A stretch of 64,000 bases of DNA from positions 1 through 64,000 of the forward strand of contig NZ_JAUSRO010000001.1 in assembly GCF_030811835.1 (NCBI RefSeq), given 5' to 3'. This stretch comes from Variovorax ginsengisoli (GTDB taxonomy: Bacteria > Pseudomonadota > Gammaproteobacteria > Burkholderiales > Burkholderiaceae_C). The position numbers and the translations under genes are program-made. The notes under the pieces were generated by a model, which did not search any database, was not told the origin of the DNA, and saw only the letters and a program-made list of their open reading frames with translations. Positions 56,047 to 64,000 of the stretch are shown in pieces; position 1 is the stretch's first letter; the number at the start of each line of letters is the position of its first letter.

Positions 56047-57018
56047 ATGGCATTCATCACCTCCCTGATCCTCGCGGCCTTTGCCGCCTACATTGGTGCC
56101 TGGTACTTCGGCGCGGTCGAAGGCAACTTCGCGCTCCTGCTGTTCCTGGCAGTCGTCGTCACCGGCATCTACTGGCTGGCCGAGCGCTTCTATTTCCTGC
56201 CCCGGCGCCGCCGTGCGGCCGCTGCGCTGGAAACGTCGCTGGCCACGCGCCGCGAGGAACTCGCGCGCCAGGGCATCACGCACGTGGACACGGTCGACGA
56301 CAAGGCGCGCGATCGCCTGCTCATGCAGCCCTGGTGGCTCGACTGGACCGCCGGCCTGTTCCCGGTGATCCTGGTGGTCTTCCTGCTGCGCTCCTTCCTG
56401 TTCGAGCCCTTCAAGATTCCGTCGGGCTCGATGATGCCGACACTCCTCACGGGCGACCTGATCCTGGTGAACAAGTTCACCTACGGCCTGCGCCTGCCGG
56501 TGATCAACACCAAGATCACCGAAGGCACGCCACCGGCGCGCGGCGACGTGATGGTGTTCCGCTATCCGCCCCAGCCCAGCCTCGACTACATCAAGCGGGT
56601 GGTCGGCGTGCCCGGCGACGAGGTCGCCTACCTGAACAAGAAGCTCACGATCAACGGCCAGCCCATCAGCAAGGACGCCTTGCCCGAGTTCTTCGACGAG
56701 GACGCGATGCGCTACCTCAAGCAGTTCAACGAGCAGCTCGGTACCAAGCAGCATCGCATCCTGAACGACGACGGCCGCCGTGCCGGCGTGTCGGAGGTGG
56801 AGGTGATTCCCTTTGCCAACCAGGATGCCTGCCGCTACAGCGTCGAGGGCGTGGTCTGCAAGGTGCCGCCCGGCCACTACTTCATGATGGGCGACAACCG
56901 CGACAACTCGCTGGATTCGCGCTATTGGGGCTTCGTGCCCGACAAGAACATCGTCGGACGTGCCTTCTTCGTCTGGATGAACTTCGGCGACCTCAAGCGC
57001 ATTGGCGGTTTCCAGTGA
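56047..57018 (+). CDS. lepB: signal peptidase I
   Basis: A 323-aa inner-membrane protease that removes signal peptides. Membrane helices lie at about 4-22 and 28-45, and a third at about 98-116 before the catalytic domain. Catalytic Ser128 is in IPSGSMMPTLLTGD and Lys183 in YIKRVVGVPGDEV. The late box GDNRDNSLDSRYWGFVP is intact. It begins 7 bases after lepA. Confidence 0.96.
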   Translation: MAFITSLILAAFAAYIGAWYFGAVEGNFALLLFLAVVVTGIYWLAERFYFLPRRRRAAAALETSLATRREELARQGITHVDTVDDKARDRLLMQPWWLDWTAGLFPVILVVFLLRSFLFEPFKIPSGSMMPTLLTGDLILVNKFTYGLRLPVINTKITEGTPPARGDVMVFRYPPQPSLDYIKRVVGVPGDEVAYLNKKLTINGQPISKDALPEFFDEDAMRYLKQFNEQLGTKQHRILNDDGRRAGVSEVEVIPFANQDACRYSVEGVVCKVPPGHYFMMGDNRDNSLDSRYWGFVPDKNIVGRAFFVWMNFGDLKRIGGFQ

Positions 57019-57025
57019 GTGGCAA

Positions 57026-57376
57026 GTGAACCTTCGACCCAAGAACCAGCGCGGTGCCTCCTTTCTCGGCCTTCTGTTCGTGGTCGTGGTGCTCGGCTGC
57101 GTGGGCGTGGTGGCCGCGCAGGTCATCCCGACGCTGATCGAATACCAGGCCATCGACAAGGCGGCCAACCAGGCCAAGGAAGGCACGACCGTGCCCGAAG
57201 TGCGGGCCATCTTCGACCGTGTGCAGGCCGTGGAAGACTTCACCGCCGTCAGCGGCAAGGACCTCGACGTGCAGCGCTCGGGCAACCGCATGGTGGTCGC
57301 CTATGCCTACGAGCGCGAAATTCACCTGGTGGGTCCTGCCTTCCTGGTGCTGCGCTACAAGGGCCAGTCCCGTTGA
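57026..57376 (+). CDS. DUF4845 family membrane protein
   Basis: A 116-aa protein of the DUF4845 family, which recurs between lepB and rnc in beta- and gammaproteobacteria. The N-terminus [20 protein letters not shown] resembles a pilin-like helix (RGxSF), giving one membrane segment (about 12-32). A small exported domain follows with [18 protein letters not shown]. The function is unknown. The start is probably GTG 57026, 7 bases after the lepB stop. It may sit in the membrane beside signal peptidase. Confidence 0.85.
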   Translation: MNLRPKNQRGASFLGLLFVVVVLGCVGVVAAQVIPTLIEYQAIDKAANQAKEGTTVPEVRAIFDRVQAVEDFTAVSGKDLDVQRSGNRMVVAYAYEREIHLVGPAFLVLRYKGQSR

Positions 57377-57383
57377 GTCGCTG

Positions 57384-58085
57384 ATGGCCGTGGCAAGTTC
57401 ATCCGAAGGCGGTCTCGCCGGGCTGCAGGCACGCCTGCAGCATGCGTTCGCCGACCAGCGCCTGCTGCAGATGGCGTTGACGCATCGCAGCTTTTCGTCC
57501 GACCACAACGAGCGCCTCGAATTCCTCGGCGACTCGGTGTTGAACCTGGCTGTTTCGCACCTGCTGTACCGGCGCTTGTCGACGATGCCCGAAGGGGATC
57601 TGTCGCGCGTGCGCGCCAACCTCGTCAAGCAGGACACGCTGCACCAGCTGGCGGTCAAGCTCGCGCTGTCGCCGCTGCTGCGACTGGGCGAGGGCGAGGC
57701 CAAGTCGGGCGGCCCGAACCGGCCGTCCATCCTCGCCGACGCGCTGGAAGCCGTGATCGGTGCTGTCTACCTCGACGCGGGCTATGCGGCCGCGCAGGAC
57801 CTGGTGCATCGCCTCTACGAAGCGGTGGAAATCAATCCCCGCATGGATGCCGCCTCCAAGGACCCGAAGACGGAATTGCAGGAATGGCTGCAGGGCCACA
57901 AAATGAAGCTGCCGGTCTACCGCGTGGCCGGCACGCTCGGTGCGGCCCACAAGCAGACCTTCGAAGTCGAATGCGAAGTCCCTGAACTGGGCCTCAGCGA
58001 GCGGGGCATCGGCGGCTCGCGGCGCGCCGGCGAGCAGGCCGCGGCCGCGGCCATGCTGATTCGCCTCAAGTCACGTCGCGCCTGA
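57384..58085 (+). CDS. rnc: ribonuclease III
   Basis: A 233-aa double-stranded-RNA endonuclease for rRNA processing and mRNA control. The signature is [18 protein letters not shown], with a second acidic site in [18 protein letters not shown]. The dsRNA-binding domain covers about residues 155-230 ([20 protein letters not shown]). ATG 57384 lies 7 bases after the DUF4845 stop. It is paired with era as in most proteobacteria. Confidence 0.97.
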   Translation: MAVASSSEGGLAGLQARLQHAFADQRLLQMALTHRSFSSDHNERLEFLGDSVLNLAVSHLLYRRLSTMPEGDLSRVRANLVKQDTLHQLAVKLALSPLLRLGEGEAKSGGPNRPSILADALEAVIGAVYLDAGYAAAQDLVHRLYEAVEINPRMDAASKDPKTELQEWLQGHKMKLPVYRVAGTLGAAHKQTFEVECEVPELGLSERGIGGSRRAGEQAAAAAMLIRLKSRRA

Positions 58086-58105
58086 GTGTCGCGCTGAAAG
58101 AACCC

Positions 58106-59092
58106 ATGAACGATAACGTCAACGCCCCCGCAGCACCCGAAGACGGCCCGAGCGCTGTCCCCCCTGCGGCCGATGCGGCCGCCACGACCGGCGCGCGGCA
58201 CTGCGGTCTGATCGCCATCGTCGGCAAGCCGAACGTCGGCAAGTCGACCTTGCTCAATGCGCTGGTCGGCCAGAAGATCAGCATCACCTCGCGCAAGGCA
58301 CAGACCACACGCCACCGCATCACCGGCATGCGCACCATCGACGCGACGCAGTTCGTTTTCGTCGACACGCCCGGCTTCCAGACGCTGCATGGCAATGCGC
58401 TCAACAAGTCGCTCAACAAGGCGGTGCAGGGTGCGGTCGGCGACGTCGACCTGATCCTGTTCGTGGTCGAGGCCGGCAGCTTCACGCCGGCCGACGCGCG
58501 CGTGCTGGCGTTGCTGAGCAAGGGCATCCCGATCGTGCTGCTGGCCAACAAGCTGGACAACATCCATCGTCGCGGCGACGTGGCGCCCTGGCTGCAGACG
58601 ATGCAGGAAAAGCATCCGTTCGCCGAGATCGTGCCGATGTCGGCCAAGAGCGCCAAGGACGTCGAGCGCATGTTCGCGATCTGCGCGAAGTACCTGCCCG
58701 AGCAGCCCTGGTTCTACGAGGAAGACGAGCTCACCGATCGCAGCGAGAAGTTCCTCGCGGGTGAACTGGTGCGCGAAAAGCTGTTCCGCCTGACCGGTGA
58801 CGAACTGCCCTACACCTCGACGGTGATCATCGACAAGTTCGAGGAAGAGCCGCCGCAGAAAAAGGGCCAGAAGCGCCTGCTGCGCATTGCCGCGACCATC
58901 GTCGTGGAGCGCGATTCGCACAAGGCGATGGTGATCGGCGACAAGGGCGAACGCATCAAGCGCATCGGCATGGAGACCCGCGTCGAGCTGGAGAAGCTGG
59001 CCGATGCCAAGGTCTTCATCGAGCTGTGGGTCAAGGTGCGTTCGGGCTGGGCGGACGATGAAGCCCGCGTGCGGTCCTTCGGCTACGAGTAA
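58106..59092 (+). CDS. era: GTPase Era
   Basis: A 328-aa GTPase that assists 16S rRNA maturation and 30S assembly. G1 is [17 protein letters not shown]2 TTRHRITG, G3 VDTPGFQT, and G4 ANKLDNIH. The KH RNA-binding domain lies at the C-terminus ([19 protein letters not shown]). It has an Ala/Pro-rich N-terminal extension of about 30 residues. It begins 20 bases after rnc. Confidence 0.97.
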   Translation: MNDNVNAPAAPEDGPSAVPPAADAAATTGARHCGLIAIVGKPNVGKSTLLNALVGQKISITSRKAQTTRHRITGMRTIDATQFVFVDTPGFQTLHGNALNKSLNKAVQGAVGDVDLILFVVEAGSFTPADARVLALLSKGIPIVLLANKLDNIHRRGDVAPWLQTMQEKHPFAEIVPMSAKSAKDVERMFAICAKYLPEQPWFYEEDELTDRSEKFLAGELVREKLFRLTGDELPYTSTVIIDKFEEEPPQKKGQKRLLRIAATIVVERDSHKAMVIGDKGERIKRIGMETRVELEKLADAKVFIELWVKVRSGWADDEARVRSFGYE

Positions 59093-59133
59093 TCGGCGAA
59101 CCTCCAGGTTTGCTCGCTTCGGTAGCCGCCCAT

Positions 59134-59173
59134 CCCCTTGCAGGGGACACCGCCAGCGGCCTTGCAAAGCCGC
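59134..59173 (+). repeat. tandem inverted repeats between era and recO
   Basis: Two adjacent short hairpins: CCCC-TTGCA-GGGG (59134-59146) and GCGGC-CTTGCAAA-GCCGC (59156-59173). Both loops contain TTGCA. The layout resembles small interspersed palindromic repeats seen between genes in Comamonadaceae; membership in a repeat family is inferred. Confidence 0.5.
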
Positions 59174-59185
59174 TTGCGCACTGAC

Positions 59186-59956
59186 ATGTCCACCCACCGC
59201 GTTTCCCACGAACCGGCCTATGTGCTCCATCGTTACGACTGGAGCGAATCGAGCCTGATCCTGGAGGTCTTTACCCGCCACCACGGGCGCATCGCGCTGG
59301 TGGCCAAAGGCGCGAAGCGGCCCAGCTCCAATTTCCGTCCGGTGCTGCTGCCGCTGCAGCCGCTGCAGCTCAACTATGGCGGCGACGCAGAGATCCGTAC
59401 GCTCAAGGGCGCCGAATGGATGGGCGGCCATGTGATGCCGACCGGCGAGGCGCTGCTGTCGGGTTACTACCTCAACGAACTCCTGCTGCGCCTGCTGGCG
59501 CGCGACGACCCGCACCAGGCGCTGTTCGATGCCTATGCGGGCGTGGTGCAGGTGCTCGCCGGCGACCATGGCAAGGCGCAGGCGACGACGCAGGCCGCGT
59601 CGCTGCGCGCCTTCGAGCTGCTGCTGATGCGCGAGACCGGCCTGCTGCCCGGGCTGGAGGCCGAGACGCTCACGCTGCATCCGCTCGCACGGACCACGCG
59701 CTATACGCTGGTGGCCGAGGCCGGCCTGCGCCAGGCGTTGGAGGGTGAAGCGGGCCTGACCGGGCGCCACTGGGCGGTGTTGCAGGCTGCGCTCGACGAC
59801 CCCACACCTTTCACCGCCACACTGCGCGCGGTGGCGACCCTGAGCGCCGGCACCAACAGCGCACTGCGCAGCCAGCTGCGCGTGCTGCTCAACTACCATT
59901 GCGGCGTCACAACGCTGCGCACTCGGCAGATGATGAGAGAACTGCAGGCCCTATGA
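59186..59956 (+). CDS. recO: DNA repair protein RecO
   Basis: A 256-aa recombination mediator that works with RecR to load RecA. The N-terminal OB fold contains [20 protein letters not shown] and [16 protein letters not shown]. The helical domain contains [19 protein letters not shown]. The zinc cysteines of some RecO proteins are absent, as in many proteobacteria. Start ATG 59186 ([10 protein letters not shown]) matches the usual N-terminus better than the upstream frame. Its stop overlaps pdxJ (ATGA). Confidence 0.93.
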   Translation: MSTHRVSHEPAYVLHRYDWSESSLILEVFTRHHGRIALVAKGAKRPSSNFRPVLLPLQPLQLNYGGDAEIRTLKGAEWMGGHVMPTGEALLSGYYLNELLLRLLARDDPHQALFDAYAGVVQVLAGDHGKAQATTQAASLRAFELLLMRETGLLPGLEAETLTLHPLARTTRYTLVAEAGLRQALEGEAGLTGRHWAVLQAALDDPTPFTATLRAVATLSAGTNSALRSQLRVLLNYHCGVTTLRTRQMMRELQAL

Positions 59957-60708
59957 GCACCACCGGCACCCCGTCCCTATCCGTCAACCTCAACAAGGTC
60001 GCCTTGGTGCGCAACACGCGCCACCTCGGCATTCCCAGCGTTACGCGGGCCGCCACGCTGTGCCTGGCGGCGGGCGCCCAAGGCATCACCGTGCATCCGC
60101 GGCCCGACGAGCGGCACATCCGCGCGCACGATGTGCACGATCTGTCGATGCTGCTCGCCAGGGACTGGCCGGGTGTCGAGTTCAACATCGAGGGCAATCC
60201 GTTGCAGAACCTGATGAGCTTCGTGCGCGCACTGCGCCCGCACCAGGCGACCTTCGTGCCAGACAGCGAAACGCAGTCGACCAGCGACCATGGCTGGACC
60301 TTCCCGGACGATGCCGAGCGCCTGCGCCCGCTGATCGCCGAGGCACAGGCGCTGGGGGTGCGCGTGAGCCTGTTCATGGACCCGGAGCCGTCGATGATGG
60401 CTGCGGTCAAGGCTGTGGGCGCCGACCGCGTGGAGCTCTACACCGAGGGCTACGCCGCTTCTCGCGGCACGCCTGAAGCCACGGCCGTGCTGCAGCGTTA
60501 CATCGACACGGCCCGCGCCGCGCAAGCGGTCGGGCTCGAAGTCAACGCCGGCCATGACCTGAGCCGCGACAACCTGACCGAATTCCTGCGCGCCGTCCCC
60601 GGCGTGCTCGAAGTCTCGATCGGCCATGCCTTCGTGGCCGACGCGCTGGAACTGGGCTACGCGGCAACCACGGCCGACTATCTGCGCTGCATCCGCGAAG
60701 CCGCCTGA
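59953..60708 (+). CDS. pdxJ: pyridoxine 5'-phosphate synthase
   Basis: A 251-aa TIM-barrel enzyme closing the vitamin B6 ring. Visible are [43 protein letters not shown] (with the catalytic Glu), VELYTEGYA, and [14 protein letters not shown]. It overlaps recO by 4 bases and is followed by acpS after 10 bases, the conserved pdxJ-acpS order. Confidence 0.97.
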   Translation: MSTTGTPSLSVNLNKVALVRNTRHLGIPSVTRAATLCLAAGAQGITVHPRPDERHIRAHDVHDLSMLLARDWPGVEFNIEGNPLQNLMSFVRALRPHQATFVPDSETQSTSDHGWTFPDDAERLRPLIAEAQALGVRVSLFMDPEPSMMAAVKAVGADRVELYTEGYAASRGTPEATAVLQRYIDTARAAQAVGLEVNAGHDLSRDNLTEFLRAVPGVLEVSIGHAFVADALELGYAATTADYLRCIREAA

Positions 60709-60718
60709 AGCATCGCGC

Positions 60719-61111
60719 ATGATCTACGGCATCGGCACCGACATCTGTGACCTGCGGCGCATCGCGGCCACCTACGAGCGCCAGGGCGAACGCTTTGCGC
60801 GCAAGGTGCTCGCCGACGCCGAATTCGCCGTTTGGCAAGCGCGCAGCGCCCGCTGGCCCCAGCGCGGGCTGAGCTACCTCGCCACGCGCTTTTCAGCCAA
60901 GGAAGCGTTCAGCAAGGCCGTCGGACTGGGCATGCGCATGCCCATGAGCTGGCGCCTGTGCGAAATCGCCAACCTCCCGAGCGGCAAGCCGGTCATCGTG
61001 CTGCACGGTGCACTCAAGGAATGGTTCGAGGCGCAGGGCCTCAGCGCCCACGTCACGGTGACCGACGAAACCGAATACGCCGCGAGCTTCGTGGTGGTCG
61101 AGAAGAACTGA
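60719..61111 (+). CDS. acpS: holo-ACP synthase
   Basis: A 130-aa enzyme that transfers phosphopantetheine from CoA to ACP. The Mg-binding Asp lies in [12 protein letters not shown] and the Glu in [13 protein letters not shown]. Its substrate ACP is encoded in this window at 47514. It starts 10 bases after pdxJ. The length is normal. Confidence 0.96.
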   Translation: MIYGIGTDICDLRRIAATYERQGERFARKVLADAEFAVWQARSARWPQRGLSYLATRFSAKEAFSKAVGLGMRMPMSWRLCEIANLPSGKPVIVLHGALKEWFEAQGLSAHVTVTDETEYAASFVVVEKN

Positions 61112-61120
61112 AATCCTGGC

Positions 61121-62218
61121 ATGACCTTTTCCCCGCCCAGCCCCGACGGCCTGCACGCGCCGCTGATCATCGATGTCGCAGGCACCGAACTCACCGCGGA
61201 CGACCGCCGCCGCATTGCCGACCCCCGGGTCGGCGGCGTCATCCACTTCGCGCGCAACTGGCAAGACCGCGCGCAGATGCAGGCGCTCAACGCCGAGCTC
61301 AAGGCGCTGCGGCCCGACCTGCTCATCAGTGTCGACCAGGAGGGCGGGCGCGTTCAGCGCTTTCGCACCGATGGCTTCACGCGCTTGCCGTCGATGCGCC
61401 TGTTGGGCGAGCACTGGATGCGCTCACCGATGCAGGCGACGCGGGCCGCCACGGCCGTCGGTTTCGTGCTCGCGAGCGAGTTGCGCGCCTGCGGCGTCGA
61501 CTTCAGCTTCACGCCCGTGCTCGACCTGGACCATGGCGAGAGCAGTGTGATCGGTGACCGCAGCTTCCACCGCGACCCGCGTGTGGTGTCGCTGCTGGCC
61601 AAGAGCCTGTCGCACGGCCTGTTGCGCGCCGGCATGGCCAACTGCGGCAAGCACTTTCCAGGACATGGCTTCGTCAAGGCCGATTCGCATGTGGCGGTGC
61701 CGGTCGACCGGCGTGGCCTCAAGGCGATCCTGGCGGACGATGCACAGCCCTACGACTGGCTCGGCGGCGCGCTGGCTGCCGTGATGCCGGCCCACGTGAT
61801 CTACAGCAAGGTCGATGCGCTGCCGGCGGGCTTCTCGGCCAAGTGGCTGGGCGGCATCCTGCGCACGCGCCTGGGATTCGAGGGCGCGGTGTTCAGCGAC
61901 GACCTGAGCATGGAGGCCGCGCGGCGCATCGATCACGTGCTGCTGAGCTACACCGATGCGGCCCTGGCAGCGCTGCAGGCAGGTTGCGACCTCGCGCTGC
62001 TGTGCAATCAGAGCATCGGCACGGGCGCGCCGCTTGACGAATTGCTCGCCGGCTTCGACGCGGCGCAGCGAGATGGCCGCTGGCAGCCGCGTGCGGTCAG
62101 CGAAGCGCGGCGCCGCGCGCTGCTGCCGCGCGGCGAGGCGCTGTCGTGGGACGCATTGCAGGATTCGCCGGACTACCGGCAGGCGCAGCGCCTGGTGACC
62201 GACATCGCGGGAGGCTGA
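61121..62218 (+). CDS. nagZ: beta-N-acetylhexosaminidase NagZ
   Basis: A 365-aa cytoplasmic GH3 enzyme that removes GlcNAc from murein-recycling muropeptides. Hallmarks: LISVDQEGGRVQRF, the catalytic His loop KHFPGHGFVKADSHVAVP, and the nucleophile Asp in FSDDLSMEAARR. It starts 9 bases after acpS. It ends the run and is convergent with the YgjP-like gene (45 bases). Confidence 0.95.
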   Translation: MTFSPPSPDGLHAPLIIDVAGTELTADDRRRIADPRVGGVIHFARNWQDRAQMQALNAELKALRPDLLISVDQEGGRVQRFRTDGFTRLPSMRLLGEHWMRSPMQATRAATAVGFVLASELRACGVDFSFTPVLDLDHGESSVIGDRSFHRDPRVVSLLAKSLSHGLLRAGMANCGKHFPGHGFVKADSHVAVPVDRRGLKAILADDAQPYDWLGGALAAVMPAHVIYSKVDALPAGFSAKWLGGILRTRLGFEGAVFSDDLSMEAARRIDHVLLSYTDAALAALQAGCDLALLCNQSIGTGAPLDELLAGFDAAQRDGRWQPRAVSEARRRALLPRGEALSWDALQDSPDYRQAQRLVTDIAGG

Positions 62219-62263
62219 AGGCGCGCTGCGGTCGCGCGGCGGCAGGGGCCATCGGGGCCGGTG

Positions 62264-62821
62264 TCAGTCTTGCGCGACGGCGCAGGCGGGTGCAGCGCCT
62301 GCCACGTCGCCTGCCAGCTCCGGCGCCCACAGCCGTTCGCCGCCGCCATCGCGGTGCGTCAGGTACAGCCGCAGGTCGAACTCGCGCTGGTGGTAGTCCG
62401 GGTCCATGTGGGTGCAAAGCGCATAGAAGGCCTTGTCGTGCTCGCGTTCCTTCATGTGGGCGAGTTCATGCACCACGATCATCCGCAGCAGTTCGAGCGG
62501 CACCTCCTTGAAAATCGTCGCCACGCGGATCTCGCGCTTGGACTTGAGCTTGCCGCCCTGCACGCGCGACACCGTGGTGTGCGTGCCCAGCGCATGGCGC
62601 ACCACGTGCAGCTTGCTGTCGAAGGCGACCTTGGCCAACGGTTCGGCGTTGCGCATGAACGCGTTCTTCAGGTCTATCACGTAGGCGTAGAGCGCCCGGT
62701 CGGTGCGCACCTCGTGGGCCGTCGGGTAACGTTTTCGCAGCAGGTCGGCGAGCTTGCCGTCTGCGATGAGCTGCCGCACCTGGGCCTGCAGTGCAAGCGG
62801 GTAGTGCGCCAGGTACTTCAT
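62264..62821 (-). CDS. YgjP-like zinc metallopeptidase
   Basis: A 185-aa putative zinc peptidase of the YgjP/DUF45 type. The zinc motif HELAHMKEREHD (HExxH plus a downstream His) is intact. KREIRVATIFKEVPLELLRM lies just before it and is typical of the group, with a C-terminal third ligand region. It has no signal peptide, so it is cytoplasmic. The ATG at 62821 overlaps the stop of the Hsp70-like gene (ATGA), so the two are co-translated and may act in the same quality-control process. Confidence 0.85.
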   Translation of the reverse strand: MKYLAHYPLALQAQVRQLIADGKLADLLRKRYPTAHEVRTDRALYAYVIDLKNAFMRNAEPLAKVAFDSKLHVVRHALGTHTTVSRVQGGKLKSKREIRVATIFKEVPLELLRMIVVHELAHMKEREHDKAFYALCTHMDPDYHQREFDLRLYLTHRDGGGERLWAPELAGDVAGAAPACAVAQD

Positions 62822-64000
62822 GCGCCCCGCGCGGAGCGCGCCGTGCGTGCCGAGTAAGCCAATCCCGCGGCCACGCCGCCGAAGAGGTCGCCCTCGACCA
62901 GTTTCACACCGGCGAAGCTGCGGCGCAGCGCCTGTTGGAACGGCTCCAGGGCAGAGGAGCCGCCCGTCAGGTAGACCGCGTCCAGGTCGTGGCTGCGCAG
63001 GCCGGCACGGCGCACGCACTCATGGGCGCTTGCCACCACCTTGGACAACGCGTCGGCCAGGTGCTGCGCCATGTCGGGCGGCGTGAGCGAGGCGTCCAGG
63101 CCGGTTTCGATGAAGGACAGATCGATGGCGACGGGCAGGCCGCTGACCGAGCTGTCGATCTTCGCCTGCTCGACCTCGGCCGCGATGCGGTGCCCGTAGC
63201 GCTCCTCGAGCACCGTCATCAGGCGCCGGTGCAGCCGCGCGTCGGCATAGCTCGTGCGCAGCTCCTGGGCCTGCCGTACGGCCTTGGGTGCGTAGAGCCA
63301 GTTGATCAGGTGCCACGACGACAGTTCGAAGAACACCTTGCTGGGCACCTCGCGGCCGCGCGCGTCGTGGTGCCGAAAGCCCAGCGTGGGCATCACGCAC
63401 TCCAGATTCAGGCGTTGGTCGAAATCGGTGCCGCCGATGTGCACGCCGCTGGTGGCGAGCACGTCGCTCGTGCGGTCGACCAGGGTCATGCGTTCGGGGC
63501 CCAGGCGCACCACGGTGAAGTCCGACGTGCCGCCGCCAATGTCCACGATCAGGATCAACGACTCCCGGGTCACGCGCTGTTCGTAATCGAAGGCCGCGGC
63601 AATCGGCTCGAACTGGAACGCGACGTCGCGGTAGCCGGCCGAACGTGCAGCTTCGCGCAGGCTGTCTTCGGCCTGCCGGTCACGCTTGGCGTCGTCATCG
63701 ACGAAATGCACCGGCCGGCCGATCACCACGCGGTCGGGCCGCGTGCCCAGCGTCTGCTCGGCGCGGGTGGCGAGCTCGTGCAGGAAGCGCGCGATGATGT
63801 CCTGGAAACTCACCAGCCCATCGTAGACGGCGGTGGTGTCCTGCATGAGCGAGCTGCCCAGCAGGCTCTTGAGCGAGCGCATCAGGCGTCCCTCGACGCC
63901 CGCCAGGTAGAGTGCGACGGCTTCGCGCCCGAAGTGCGTGCTGCGGTCTTCGGCGTTGTAGAAGATCGCGGTCGGCATCGTCGTCGCTTCGCCTTCGAGC
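62818..64000 (-). CDS. Hsp70-family (YegD-like) protein, N-terminus cut by window edge
   Basis: A partial Hsp70/actin-like ATPase; the frame runs past the right edge. The codons upstream of 63978 read GEATTMPTAIFY, the T-x-P-T-A element that normally lies some 40 residues into such proteins. Visible are the nucleotide-binding elements VDIGGGTSDFTVVRLG and LTGGSSALEPFQQALR. The region ends without a peptide-binding domain, as in YegD. The DLGT-type phosphate-1 loop should lie beyond 64000. The C-terminal stop overlaps the YgjP-like start. Confidence 0.85.
   Translation of the reverse strand, partial: LEGEATTMPTAIFYNAEDRSTHFGREAVALYLAGVEGRLMRSLKSLLGSSLMQDTTAVYDGLVSFQDIIARFLHELATRAEQTLGTRPDRVVIGRPVHFVDDDAKRDRQAEDSLREAARSAGYRDVAFQFEPIAAAFDYEQRVTRESLILIVDIGGGTSDFTVVRLGPERMTLVDRTSDVLATSGVHIGGTDFDQRLNLECVMPTLGFRHHDARGREVPSKVFFELSSWHLINWLYAPKAVRQAQELRTSYADARLHRRLMTVLEERYGHRIAAEVEQAKIDSSVSGLPVAIDLSFIETGLDASLTPPDMAQHLADALSKVVASAHECVRRAGLRSHDLDAVYLTGGSSALEPFQQALRRSFAGVKLVEGDLFGGVAAGLAYSARTARSARGA

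Overview
The window looks like a chromosomal segment of a high-GC betaproteobacterium, most likely order Burkholderiales, family Comamonadaceae (Variovorax/Acidovorax-like). The grounds are the 3' end of a 5S rRNA of the Burkholderiales type at the left edge, the fused order rpoE-rseA-mucB-mucD-lepA-lepB-rnc-era-recO-pdxJ-acpS-nagZ, the ppc/hemCDXY arrangement and the rpmF-plsX-fabHDG-acpP-fabF run. The genus is an inference. No insertion sequence, phage, integron, CRISPR array or tRNA gene was recognised.

Layout. 1-83: end of an rRNA operon with its terminator. 382-11830: envelope and accessory block, with a thioester alpha-2-macroglobulin, an OpgC-like membrane acyltransferase, a DUF2844/DUF3443 pair, and an ECF sigma/anti-sigma pair followed by a secreted SGNH hydrolase. 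11893-14650: argH and an AI-2E-type permease. 14660-23111: a giant cyclic beta-glucan synthase (about 2740 aa) preceded by a 72-aa membrane protein. 23413-25263: an SbmA/YddA-like ABC exporter. 25285-32326: ppc divergent from hemC-hemD-hemX-hemY. 32378-36331: a GAF protein and RNase E. 36878-40069: rluC, a HAD phosphatase, a Rieske protein and SppA. 40099-42590: an MFS carrier, a tetrapyrrole-methylase-family enzyme and Maf. 42629-49091: yceD-rpmF-plsX-fabH-fabD-fabG-acpP-fabF. 49105-53704: a YgfX-like protein, then the sigma-E module. 54228-62218: lepA to nagZ. 62264-64000: a YgjP-like metallopeptidase and an Hsp70/YegD-like protein cut by the window edge.

How the genes work together. Much of the window serves envelope building and surveillance: fatty-acid initiation and ACP (with AcpS loading ACP further down), signal peptidase and SppA, the sigma-E/RseA/MucB/MucD stress circuit, NagZ recycling of murein, a periplasmic macroglobulin, and a glucan synthase with a possible acyl-decorating enzyme. 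The hem genes form a tightly overlapping operon for the middle of tetrapyrrole synthesis.

The least explained stretch is 53763-54227, between mucD and lepA. It is unusually AT-rich for this chromosome and carries an extended -10 promoter, two DnaA-box-like 9-mers beside an AT-rich segment, a possible 44-aa antisense ORF and a perfect 10-bp terminator that belongs to no recognised gene. The DUF3443 lipoprotein with two D-T/S-G-S motifs is the most interesting protein-level observation. All coordinates and motif positions were read by eye; no searches were run.
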